Positions 1 to 5,039 of a stretch of 5,893 nucleotides of DNA are shown here, piece by piece. The notes under the pieces are model-generated. The model was not told the origin of the DNA, ran no database searches, and saw only the letters and a program-made list of their open reading frames with translations. Where the stretch lies: the NCBI GenBank assembly GCA_020438525.1, contig JAGQUL010000189.1, positions 1-5,893 of the forward strand, in the 5' to 3' direction. A program made the translations under genes and the position numbers. The first letter of the stretch is position 1, and every line of letters begins with the position of its first letter. The stretch comes from Thermoleophilia bacterium (GTDB lineage Bacteria > Actinomycetota > Thermoleophilia > Gaiellales > SKUG01).

Positions 1-54
1 GTCGCGATGAGGCGCGTCGCGACGAGGCGCGTCGAGACGAGCGCGTCGAGCTAG
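1..54 (+). CDS. C-terminal end of a gene entering from the left (uncertain)
   Basis: Frame 1 is open from the window edge to a TAG at 52-54, and all 17 codons before the stop end in G or C, which is how the accepted genes here look. It would encode an Arg/Val/Ser-rich tail ending TSASS. A competing reading, frame 3, stays open to 204-206 and gives a charged RDEAR-type repeat, but its third codon positions are mixed and it runs into the protease signal peptide. The product cannot be named from so short a piece. Confidence 0.3.
   Translation, partial: VAMRRVATRRVETSASS
6..49. repeat. Imperfect 15-bp tandem repeat, about three units
   Basis: The units are 6-20, 21-35 and 36-49. Each begins GA(T/C)GAG and continues CGCGTCG. 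The first two are 15 bp and differ at two bases. The third has lost one base (14 bp). The array continues off the left edge in character, so its full copy number cannot be seen. It lies inside the probable end of the upstream gene. Confidence 0.6.
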
Positions 55-61
55 CGGCAGT

Positions 62-107
62 CGCTGCGCGAACTCGAAGCAGCGCGCCGATCAGCGCCCG
101 CCAGCGC
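62..107. other. Short intergenic region with weak hairpin and three CAGCGC hexamers
   Basis: Between the TAG at 54 and the protease there is a 6-bp inverted repeat, CGCTGC (62-67) and GCAGCG (79-84), with an 11-nt loop. CAGCGC occurs at 80-85, 92-97 and 102-107, roughly one helical turn apart. There is no T-tract, so a terminator for the upstream gene is not demonstrated. I could not identify a convincing -35/-10 pair for the protease in this stretch. Confidence 0.2.
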
Positions 108-140
108 GGATACCACGCCCCGAGACGGTGGATTCGCCAC

Positions 141-147
141 GGGGGGA
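141..147 (+). promoter_or_regulatory. Ribosome binding site deciding the protease start
   Basis: GGGGGGA lies 7 nt before the ATG at 155. It is too far downstream to serve the in-frame GTG at 128. The ATG is therefore preferred, and it places the signal peptide at the very N-terminus. Confidence 0.6.
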
Positions 148-154
148 CCAAACG

Positions 155-1654
155 ATGCGCGCACGATCGATCATCGCCGCCGCGGCAGCAGCGAGCAGCC
201 TGCTGACCGGGGCCGCTGCCACTGCGCACGCCCAGCCCACGCAGCTCGTCGTGGGGTTCGACGACGGTGCCGGCAGCGCCCAACAGGCGCGCGCGCTTCG
301 ACGCGCCGGCTTCGGCTCGCGCGCAGGTACCGCGCTCCACCCGTTCGACGCGCGCCGCATCACGGTCTCTGCGCACCGCGCGCCCCGGCTGCTGCGGATC
401 CTGCGCCACACGCCCGGCGTTCGCTACGCCGAGCTCGACGTGGCCGTGCACGCGACGTGGATCCCGAACGATCCGCTGCTTGACCAGCAGTGGGCGCTCG
501 ACACGGTCGGCGCGCGCGAGGCGTGGGATTCCACGCTCGGCGCCGGCGCCGTGATCGCAGTGGTCGACACCGGAGTCGACTCCACCCACGAGGACCTTGC
601 CGGCTCGGTCGACCCGGGCTACGACTTCGTGGCGAACGACTCCGATCCGCGCGACGAGCATGGCCACGGCACGCACGTCTCCGGGATCGCCGCCGCGATC
701 GCCGACAACGCCCGCGGCATTGCCGGCATCGCGCCCCGCGCGCACATCATGCCGGTACGCGTGCTCGATTCCGGCGGGAGCGGCACGATGTCGAACGTCT
801 CGCGCGGCATCGTCTACGCCGTCGACCATGGCGCCGACGTGATCAACCTGAGCCTCGCCGGGTCGTCGTCCACCACCATGCTGCGCGACGCCGTGAGCTA
901 CGCGCAGTCGCACGGCGTGCTGCTCGCCTGCGCCGCCGGCAACGAAGGCCGCACCCGGCTCGACTACCCGGCCGCGCTGAGCGCCTGCACCGCCGTGGGC
1001 GCCACCACCTCTGCCGACACCCGCGCGAGCTTCTCCAACCGCGGCACGGGCCTCGACCTGGTCGCACCCGGCGTGGGGATCCTCAGCAGCGTGCCCGGCA
1101 ACCGCTACGAGAGCTGGAGCGGCACCTCGATGGCCACGCCGATGGTGAGCGGGCTCGCCGCGCTGCTGTTCGCACGTGGCCTCGACCGCAGCCACGTGCT
1201 GCAGACGATGCAGGACACGGCGACCGACCTGGGCAACCGCGGCTACGACACCACATACGGCTACGGTCGCATCGACGCCGCCGCCGCGCTCGCGAGCACC
1301 GGCGGCACGCCCCCGCCCCCGCCGCCCCCGGATCCGACACCTGATCCGACACCTGATCCGAAACCGCAGCCGACCCCCAACTCCACGCCGACCTGCACCG
1401 GCGCGAGCATCGATGTCACGCACGGCACCTGGATCACGATCCCGCTGCACTGCATCGATGCCGACGGCGACACGCTCACCTACTCGCTCCTGACCCGCCC
1501 GTCGTTCGGCTGGCTGCTCAGCTTCAGCTCGACCGACGGCACCGCGCGCTACTACGCGTCGTACTTCAGCCGCGGCACGACGAGCTTCCAGTTCACCGCC
1601 AGCGACGGCACCGACACCGCCGCTCCCGCCACGATCACGCTCGTGGTGACATGA
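155..1654 (+). CDS. Secreted S8 subtilisin-like serine protease with C-terminal Ig-like domain
   Basis: A 499-aa endopeptidase predicted to be exported. Residues 1-26 form a Sec-type signal peptide: Arg at 2 and 4, an Ala-rich core, and an AHA/Q cleavage site after 26. Residues about 27-100 resemble the I9-type propeptide that assists folding and is removed. The catalytic domain spans about 101-382 and has the full triad: Asp138 in VVDTG, His171 in HGHGTHVSG and Ser325 in GTSMATP. Oxyanion Asn263 lies in AAGNEG. A linker of seven prolines and three DPxP units (about 386-412) leads to an Ig/cadherin-like module (about 413-499) with DADGDTLTYSL and FTASDGTD motifs. Two Cys (414, 433) could form a disulfide. 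No membrane anchor or sorting signal follows, so release or wall association through the last module is likely. The substrate is unknown. The family call is firm; the role is inference. It converges on the acyltransferase gene. Confidence 0.95.
   Translation: MRARSIIAAAAAASSLLTGAAATAHAQPTQLVVGFDDGAGSAQQARALRRAGFGSRAGTALHPFDARRITVSAHRAPRLLRILRHTPGVRYAELDVAVHATWIPNDPLLDQQWALDTVGAREAWDSTLGAGAVIAVVDTGVDSTHEDLAGSVDPGYDFVANDSDPRDEHGHGTHVSGIAAAIADNARGIAGIAPRAHIMPVRVLDSGGSGTMSNVSRGIVYAVDHGADVINLSLAGSSSTTMLRDAVSYAQSHGVLLACAAGNEGRTRLDYPAALSACTAVGATTSADTRASFSNRGTGLDLVAPGVGILSSVPGNRYESWSGTSMATPMVSGLAALLFARGLDRSHVLQTMQDTATDLGNRGYDTTYGYGRIDAAAALASTGGTPPPPPPPDPTPDPTPDPKPQPTPNSTPTCTGASIDVTHGTWITIPLHCIDADGDTLTYSLLTRPSFGWLLSFSSTDGTARYYASYFSRGTTSFQFTASDGTDTAAPATITLVVT
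1331..1365 (+). repeat. 12-bp tandem repeat in the protease linker
   Basis: Two exact 12-bp copies (GATCCGACACCT at 1331-1342 and 1343-1354) are followed by a diverged third (1355-1365). The repeat keeps the reading frame and encodes DPTP, DPTP, DPKP just after a run of seven prolines. It could change linker length by slippage in 12-bp steps without breaking the gene. Confidence 0.85.
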
Positions 1655-1663
1655 CGACGACGG

Positions 1664-1694
1664 GCTGCTCGCACGGCGTCACGCGTCGAGCAGC
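1664..1694. terminator. Possible bidirectional terminator stem between convergent genes
   Basis: GCTGCTCG (1664-1671) and CGAGCAGC (1687-1694) form a perfect 8-bp inverted repeat with a 15-nt loop that can pair three bases more (ACG/CGT). It sits where the protease and acyltransferase transcripts meet; the right arm lies in the last codons of the acyltransferase. Neither side has a T-tract, so intrinsic termination is not certain. Confidence 0.35.
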
Positions 1695-2410
1695 TGTTCC
1701 GCCGGCACGTCGCGCAGCGCGCGCGCCGGGCTGCCGACCATGAGCTTGCGCGGCTCGACGTCCTTCGTCACGACCGCGCCCGCGCCGATGAACGCCTCTT
1801 CGCCGATCTCCACGCCCGGGCAGAGCGTGGCGCCGCCGCCGATGCGCGCGCCGCGCCGGATCACCGGCCCGCCGATGTGCTGGAAGCGCTCTTCGGTGCG
1901 ACCCATGAAGTTGTCGTTCGTGGTCATCACGCACGGCGCGATGAACACGTCGTCCTCGAGCGTCATGTACGCGGTCAGGTACGCGTTGGCCTGGACCTTC
2001 ACCCGGTCGCCGAGCGTCGTGTCGTTCTCCACGAGCGCACTGCGGCCGAGCACGCAGCGCTCGCCGATCGTCACGCGCTCGCGCACCATCGCCTGGTCGC
2101 CGACGAACGACAGCCGACCGATCGTCGACCCGGCGTTGAGCACGGCGTGTGCGCCGATCGTGCACGCCTCGCCGATCACGAGCGGGTCGAGCGGCTCGCG
2201 CGACGCGGTCGAGCTCGACGCGAGCCGCACCTGCTTGCCGAGCACCGCGTGGTCGCCGATCACGCTGCCGGAGCCGATCTTCGTGCCGCCGTGCACCACG
2301 ACGTATGCGCCGAACTGTACGTCGTCGCCGATCTGCACGTCCGGCCCGACGAGCACGCCGGGTCCCAGGTCGTCGCGGGCGGTGAGTTCGTGCGCTGCGC
2401 TGGTGCTCAT
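1679..2410 (-). CDS. Left-handed beta-helix (hexapeptide repeat) acyltransferase, probably sugar N-acetyltransferase
   Basis: A 243-aa cytoplasmic enzyme that probably transfers an acetyl group from acetyl-CoA to an amino sugar nucleotide. Hexapeptide turns run almost through the whole chain: VGPDVQIGDDVQFG (about 21-34), TIGAHAVLNAGSTIG (84-98), VTIGERCVLG (113-122), and ARIGGGATLCPGVEIGEEAFIGAGAVVTKDV (188-218). The chain ends in MVGSPAR (224-230), the usual C-terminal signature. The inserted stretch VMTTNDNFMGRTEERF (161-176) resembles the loop of WlbB/WbpD and FdtC/QdtC-type 3-amino-sugar acetyltransferases. Those enzymes are often partnered by a Gfo/Idh/MocA dehydrogenase, and one lies about 0.7 kb upstream on the same strand. 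The frame stays open upstream to 2542, but ATG 2410 begins the conserved part and lies 7 nt after a good -10 box. No ribosome binding site is visible. The fold is firm; the substrate is inference. Confidence 0.88.
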   Translation of the reverse strand: MSTSAAHELTARDDLGPGVLVGPDVQIGDDVQFGAYVVVHGGTKIGSGSVIGDHAVLGKQVRLASSSTASREPLDPLVIGEACTIGAHAVLNAGSTIGRLSFVGDQAMVRERVTIGERCVLGRSALVENDTTLGDRVKVQANAYLTAYMTLEDDVFIAPCVMTTNDNFMGRTEERFQHIGGPVIRRGARIGGGATLCPGVEIGEEAFIGAGAVVTKDVEPRKLMVGSPARALRDVPAEQLLDA

Positions 2411-2417
2411 GGGCGGA

Positions 2418-2423
2418 AGCCTA
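2418..2423 (-). promoter_or_regulatory. Predicted -10 box giving a leaderless acyltransferase mRNA
   Basis: On the minus strand TAGGCT matches the actinobacterial TAnnnT -10 element. Seven bases separate it from the A of the start ATG at 2410, so transcription would begin at or next to the start codon. The absence of a Shine-Dalgarno sequence fits a leaderless message. The -35 region is poor. The surrounding octamer GTAGGCTT recurs before the oxidoreductase gene. Confidence 0.5.
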
Positions 2424-2463
2424 CGGATCGCATCGGTCCTGCACCTAGGGGCATTCCACCCAA

Positions 2464-2515
2464 TTCGGCCGATCCGTGGCCGCAACGTGCAACGGCGTGG
2501 CCGCTTTGGGCCGAA
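2464..2515. repeat. Divergent-region repeats: CGTGGCCGC direct pair inside an inverted pair
   Basis: CGTGGCCGC occurs at 2475-2483 and 2496-2504, a period of exactly 21 bp (two helical turns). The pair is enclosed by TTCGGCC (2464-2470) and its inverted copy GGCCGAA (2509-2515). The cluster lies between the divergent starts at 2410 and 2556, where a regulator could act on both genes. No regulator family is recognised from the motif. Confidence 0.45.
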
Positions 2516-2542
2516 GTGCAGGCATACGAGACGAACCTGCAC
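2516..2542 (+). promoter_or_regulatory. Stem-loop directly before the ribosome binding site of the EF-hand-like gene
   Basis: GTGCAGG (2516-2522) pairs perfectly with CCTGCAC (2536-2542) around a 13-nt loop. AA/TT could extend it to nine pairs with one bulged G at 2543. The stem ends against the ribosome binding site at 2544-2550. A further copy of CCTGCAC lies at 2438-2444, so the element could alternatively be protein-binding half-sites in DNA. Confidence 0.4.
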
Positions 2543-2543
2543 G

Positions 2544-2550
2544 TTGGGAG
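2544..2550 (+). promoter_or_regulatory. Ribosome binding site of the EF-hand-like gene
   Basis: TTGGGAG lies 5 nt before the ATG at 2556. It selects this start over the long in-frame extension that stays open upstream across the antisense of the acyltransferase. Confidence 0.55.
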
Positions 2551-2555
2551 CAGCG

Positions 2556-3104
2556 ATGACCTCGATCGACGCACTGGCACGCCAGCTGATGACGAACTAC
2601 GACGCGAACCGGGATGGTTCCGTCGCGCTTTCGAACGAGACCGAGCGGGTCGACCGTCACGCCGACGGCGGCTCGTGGCACTACGCGACCGTCACGGCAC
2701 GCCGCGCGTTTCGCGCCGCCGACCAGCTCGGCAACCGCGACGGGCGCGTGACCGAGGCGGAGCTGGTGGCGCTCGGGCGCAGCTACGACACCGGCGAGGC
2801 GTTCTGGCTGCCGAACACGAAGGGCGACGGCCGACTCGAGGGCATCGAGGCGCTGCGCGCGTTCGGCGAGGTCGGCGAGGAGACGCTCGGCGTGGTCGGT
2901 GCCACGCGCCGCGAAGACGGCGGTGGAACCTTCCTGTCCGCCGATCAGTCCGGCGGAGCGCTCGTCAGCGCCGGCCCGCAGGGCGGGATCGTGCTGGGCG
3001 GCAACCGCAGCTCCGGCAACTGGTTCGGTGCGATCGGCGACGCGATGCGCGGTGCCTGGGCCTCGATGTTCGACGGTCACGCCGCGAACGGCAGCTGGCC
3101 CTGA
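2556..3104 (+). CDS. Small protein with three degenerate EF-hand-like loops
   Basis: A 182-aa protein with no signal peptide or membrane segment, so probably cytoplasmic. Three loops fit the EF-hand spacing with G at position 6 and an aliphatic at position 8. Loop 1 (16-27) is DANRDGSVALSN, with ligands at positions 1, 3, 5 and 7 but Asn instead of Glu at 12. Loop 2 (58-69) is LGNRDGRVTEAE and lacks the acidic first residue. Loop 3 (87-98) is NTKGDGRLEGIE, with Lys at position 3. Calcium binding is therefore possible at loop 1 and doubtful at the others. The C-terminal third (about 120-182) is Gly/Ser-rich with Trp and Phe near the end and matches nothing I recognise. The gene stands alone on the plus strand between two minus-strand sugar-type genes, and its base composition is like theirs. 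A calcium-responsive or structural role is possible but not shown. Confidence 0.8.
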   Translation: MTSIDALARQLMTNYDANRDGSVALSNETERVDRHADGGSWHYATVTARRAFRAADQLGNRDGRVTEAELVALGRSYDTGEAFWLPNTKGDGRLEGIEALRAFGEVGEETLGVVGATRREDGGGTFLSADQSGGALVSAGPQGGIVLGGNRSSGNWFGAIGDAMRGAWASMFDGHAANGSWP

Positions 3105-3113
3105 TCGATCAGG
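3100..3113. other. Perfect 14-bp palindrome carrying both convergent stop codons
   Basis: CCTGATCGATCAGG reads the same on both strands. The TGA of the EF-hand-like gene (3102-3104) and the TGA of the oxidoreductase (3109-3111, minus) occupy symmetrical positions, leaving 4 bp between the genes. With no loop it is not a normal hairpin terminator. Confidence 0.8.
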
Positions 3114-4140
3114 CGCCGACCGGCTGCTCGAGCCTGACCGGCGTGCCGCCGTGCTCCAGCGAGTGCTGCATGCCCTCGAGCACCTGCACGACGTGCAGGC
3201 CGTCATGGCCGTCGGAGCGCGGGGTCCTGTCCTCGGCGATGCACTCGAGGAAGTGCTCGACCTCGATCCGCAGCGGCTCGTCCGCGGGCAGGCGCGGGAT
3301 GTGGATGTCACCCTCGCGCTTGGTGACGTACTCGCCCCACGACCCGGAGCCTTCGCCGGCGGTGTCGCGCGTGAAGCCCTTGTCGTAGACCGTCAGCTTG
3401 CGGTCGCTCTCCATGTCGTCGAACACCGCCATCTGCTGCGAGCCCACCACCGTGAGACGACGGACCTTGTGCGGGTCGAGCCAGCTCAGGTGGATGTGCG
3501 CCATCGTGCCGCCGGCGAACGTCATGTCGCCGAACACCACGTCCTCGACGCCGTCGTGCAGGTACGACTGCCCGCGAGCGCCGACCTCGACCGGCGTGTC
3601 GCCGAGCAGGAACATCAGCGTCGCCACGTCATGCACGCCCAGGCTCCAGAGCGCGTTCTCGTCGCGGCGGAACTGGCCGAGGTTGAGGCGGTTGGAGTAC
3701 GCGTAGAGCACGTCGCCGAGCTCGCCGCTCTCGATCATGTCGCGCATGCGCAGCACGCCGGGGTGGTACTCGAGCAGGTGCCCGACCATCAGCTTCACGT
3801 CGCGTCGCTCGGCCTCGTCCACGAGCTCCTTGGCGTCGCGCGCGGTGAGCGCGAGCGGCTTCTCGATGAACGTGTGCTTGCCCGCCGCGAGGCTGAGCAT
3901 GCCGAGCTTGTGGTGCGTCGGCACCGGGCTCGCGATCACGATCGCGTCGAGCGAGTCGTCTGTCAGCAGGTCCTCGAGGTCGGTCGTGAACGACACCTTC
4001 GGGAATGCCGAGCGATGCTTGTCGTGAAGTTCCGTGCTGAGGTCGCACAGCCACTTCAGGTTCGCGTTCGGGCTGCGCAGCAGGTTGCGCGCCAGGTTCG
4101 GGCCCCAGTAGCCGAGTCCGACGAGTCCGACGTTGAGCAT
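3109..4140 (-). CDS. Gfo/Idh/MocA family NAD(P)-dependent oxidoreductase
   Basis: A 343-aa cytoplasmic dehydrogenase of the sugar-oxidising type. The N-terminal Rossmann fold shows GLVGLGYWGPN (5-15) for dinucleotide binding, an acidic residue after strand 2 (CDLS, Asp33) and the family EKP motif (93-95), whose Lys94 is usually catalytic. The C-terminal alpha/beta domain contains GHLLEYHPG (120-128) and GVHDVATLMFLLG (168-180), where His170 is a likely active-site residue. The length is normal for the family. The closest roles I would consider are WlbA/WbpB-like UDP-N-acetylglucosaminuronate 3-dehydrogenase or a related nucleotide-sugar 3-dehydrogenase, because a matching acetyltransferase lies nearby; inositol or other sugar oxidation is not excluded. 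The start has a clear ribosome binding site. The phosphoribosyltransferase gene ends 70 bp upstream on the same strand. The family is firm; the substrate is inference. Confidence 0.93.
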   Translation of the reverse strand: MLNVGLVGLGYWGPNLARNLLRSPNANLKWLCDLSTELHDKHRSAFPKVSFTTDLEDLLTDDSLDAIVIASPVPTHHKLGMLSLAAGKHTFIEKPLALTARDAKELVDEAERRDVKLMVGHLLEYHPGVLRMRDMIESGELGDVLYAYSNRLNLGQFRRDENALWSLGVHDVATLMFLLGDTPVEVGARGQSYLHDGVEDVVFGDMTFAGGTMAHIHLSWLDPHKVRRLTVVGSQQMAVFDDMESDRKLTVYDKGFTRDTAGEGSGSWGEYVTKREGDIHIPRLPADEPLRIEVEHFLECIAEDRTPRSDGHDGLHVVQVLEGMQHSLEHGGTPVRLEQPVGA

Positions 4141-4148
4141 CGTGTGTG

Positions 4149-4155
4149 TCCCTTT
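4149..4155 (-). promoter_or_regulatory. Ribosome binding site of the oxidoreductase
   Basis: Minus-strand AAAGGGA is followed by 8 nt and the ATG at 4140. Confidence 0.6.
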
Positions 4156-4160
4156 CGCGA

Positions 4161-4177
4161 GCGGAAGCAGTCTCCGC
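4161..4177 (-). promoter_or_regulatory. Short leader stem-loop of the oxidoreductase
   Basis: GCGGA (4161-4165) and TCCGC (4173-4177) form a 5-bp stem with a 7-nt loop, 5 nt before the ribosome binding site. With the -10 box at 4183-4188, transcription would start about where this stem begins. Five GC pairs can arise by chance at this GC content. Confidence 0.25.
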
Positions 4178-4182
4178 CCGCA

Positions 4183-4188
4183 AGCCTA
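4183..4188 (-). promoter_or_regulatory. Predicted -10 box of the oxidoreductase
   Basis: Minus-strand TAGGCT, a TAnnnT element, lies inside the octamer GTAGGCTT that also precedes the acyltransferase. It predicts a start near 4176 and a leader of about 36 nt with a ribosome binding site. The perfect palindrome CCCCGGGG (4189-4196) lies directly upstream. An own promoter means the gene need not depend on read-through from the phosphoribosyltransferase gene. Confidence 0.4.
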
Positions 4189-4210
4189 CCCCGGGGGACG
4201 ATCGGCCGCC

Positions 4211-4963
4211 TTACTCGACCTGCACTGCCGCGGCGACGGAGCGACGACGGGCCCGGTCCTCGTTGCCGACGCGGATCGCGTCCATGATCCGTGGCATGTC
4301 GATCGTCGCCCGCGACGGGTCGATCCGGAACGCGCTGCGTGGCGGGATGTCGTCCTCGACCTCGAGCAGGCAGAGCGCCGCGTCGGCGGCGCCGCGTGCA
4401 CGCTCCATGCCCTGGCGCGTGCCGACCGCGGCGGCCACCACGACCGTGCGCGCGCCCCAGCGCCGCAGCCAGTCGGTCACCGCCACCGCTGTGGTGCCGG
4501 AGTCCACGATGTCGTCGACGATCACGACCGTCCGCTCGTCGAGGGCTGCGCCCGGCTCGTCACCGATCGAGTCCATCTGTGCGTGCAGGCGCTGCTCGGC
4601 TCGATCGATCAGGTGGTCGAGCGTGCTGCCGCGGGCGCCGTGGCGATCGCCGAGTCGTTCGTCGACGTATGCGGTGCCGTCGTCGACGAGCATCCCGATC
4701 CGCACCGATCGTGCGTGCGGCGCGTGCAGCGGCTCGACCGGTGCCGGCTCGACGTCCACGTCGAGCTCCATCGAGACGACGTAGGCGAGCGGCATGCCGC
4801 CCTCGGTGACACCAGCCACGAGGATGTCGTCGGTGCTCATGCCGAGCGTGTCGAGCGTCTGGCGGAGCGCATCGGCGAGCTGCTCCCCGGCGTCGAATCC
4901 ATCCTCGAAGCGGCGGCTCAGCAGGGCGTCGGTGAGCATGTCGGGGTCGCGGCGGGCGTGCAT
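4211..4963 (-). CDS. Phosphoribosyltransferase-fold protein (COG1926-like)
   Basis: A 250-aa cytoplasmic protein of the type I phosphoribosyltransferase fold. VVIVDDIVDSGTT (146-158) is the PRPP-binding loop with the paired acidic residues Asp150-Asp151. The N-terminal FEDGFDAGEQLADAL (19-33) and the strand-turn ILVAGVTEGGMPLA (47-60) correspond to the usual 'FxDRxxAGxxLA' and 'GLPRGGVPVA' segments of the uncharacterised COG1926 group. Here the turn reads GVTEGG, without the Pro-Arg. A less conserved, acidic middle (about 68-140) separates the two halves. ATG 4963 is chosen because AGGAGA lies 6 nt before it; the frame stays open upstream to 5005. The last 17 residues are Arg/Ala-rich. Whether it is a transferase, a salvage enzyme or a PRPP-sensing regulator cannot be told from sequence. 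It is followed by the oxidoreductase after 70 bp and is divergent from the gene pair at 5178. Confidence 0.82.
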   Translation of the reverse strand: MHARRDPDMLTDALLSRRFEDGFDAGEQLADALRQTLDTLGMSTDDILVAGVTEGGMPLAYVVSMELDVDVEPAPVEPLHAPHARSVRIGMLVDDGTAYVDERLGDRHGARGSTLDHLIDRAEQRLHAQMDSIGDEPGAALDERTVVIVDDIVDSGTTAVAVTDWLRRWGARTVVVAAAVGTRQGMERARGAADAALCLLEVEDDIPPRSAFRIDPSRATIDMPRIMDAIRVGNEDRARRRSVAAAVQVE

Positions 4964-4969
4964 GTCGGT

Positions 4970-4975
4970 TCTCCT
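4970..4975 (-). promoter_or_regulatory. Ribosome binding site of the phosphoribosyltransferase gene
   Basis: Minus-strand AGGAGA, 6 nt before the ATG at 4963. It rules out the upstream in-frame ATG at 5005, which would lie inside a stem-loop and add 14 poorly conserved residues. Confidence 0.7.
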
Positions 4976-4984
4976 GTTCGGGGT

Positions 4985-5005
4985 GTGCCGGATTCGTTCC
5001 GGCAC
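4985..5005 (-). promoter_or_regulatory. 8-bp stem-loop in the phosphoribosyltransferase leader
   Basis: GTGCCGGA (4985-4992) and TCCGGCAC (4998-5005) pair perfectly around a 5-nt loop. The stem lies 9 nt before the ribosome binding site on the minus strand. No T-tract follows, so an attenuator is not indicated; mRNA protection or control of translation is possible. I could not find a convincing minus-strand promoter upstream. Confidence 0.5.
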
Positions 5006-5039
5006 GTTGGATGATGCCGCCCGACGCGCTGCGTCGAAC

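Noticed and set aside
128..154. GTG start nine codons upstream for the protease.
   Set aside because: The ribosome binding site lies downstream of it, and the extra polar residues would precede a signal peptide that begins properly at 155.
490..1344. Second-frame open reading through the protease.
   Set aside because: An Arg/His-rich shadow. The protease frame has the complete catalytic triad.
2411..2542. Longer start for the acyltransferase.
   Set aside because: The added 44 residues are unlike the family and would run into the divergent gene's leader. A -10 box sits just before the ATG at 2410.
1740..3104. Plus-strand 454-codon open frame, an in-frame upstream extension of the EF-hand-like protein.
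   Set aside because: Its first part is antisense to the clearly recognisable acyltransferase and has no domain. The ribosome binding site at 2544-2550 marks the internal ATG at 2556.
1877..3388. Plus-strand 503-codon open frame.
   Set aside because: An Arg/His-rich shadow product typical of GC-rich DNA. It crosses the acyltransferase antisense, the EF-hand-like gene in another frame and the oxidoreductase antisense.
2899..4287. Plus-strand 462-codon open frame antisense to the oxidoreductase.
   Set aside because: The oxidoreductase on the other strand has intact family motifs. This frame is Val/Arg/His-rich without domains and has no ribosome binding site.
4964..5005. Upstream ATG for the phosphoribosyltransferase.
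   Set aside because: It lies inside the leader stem-loop, while the ATG at 4963 has a well-spaced AGGAGA.
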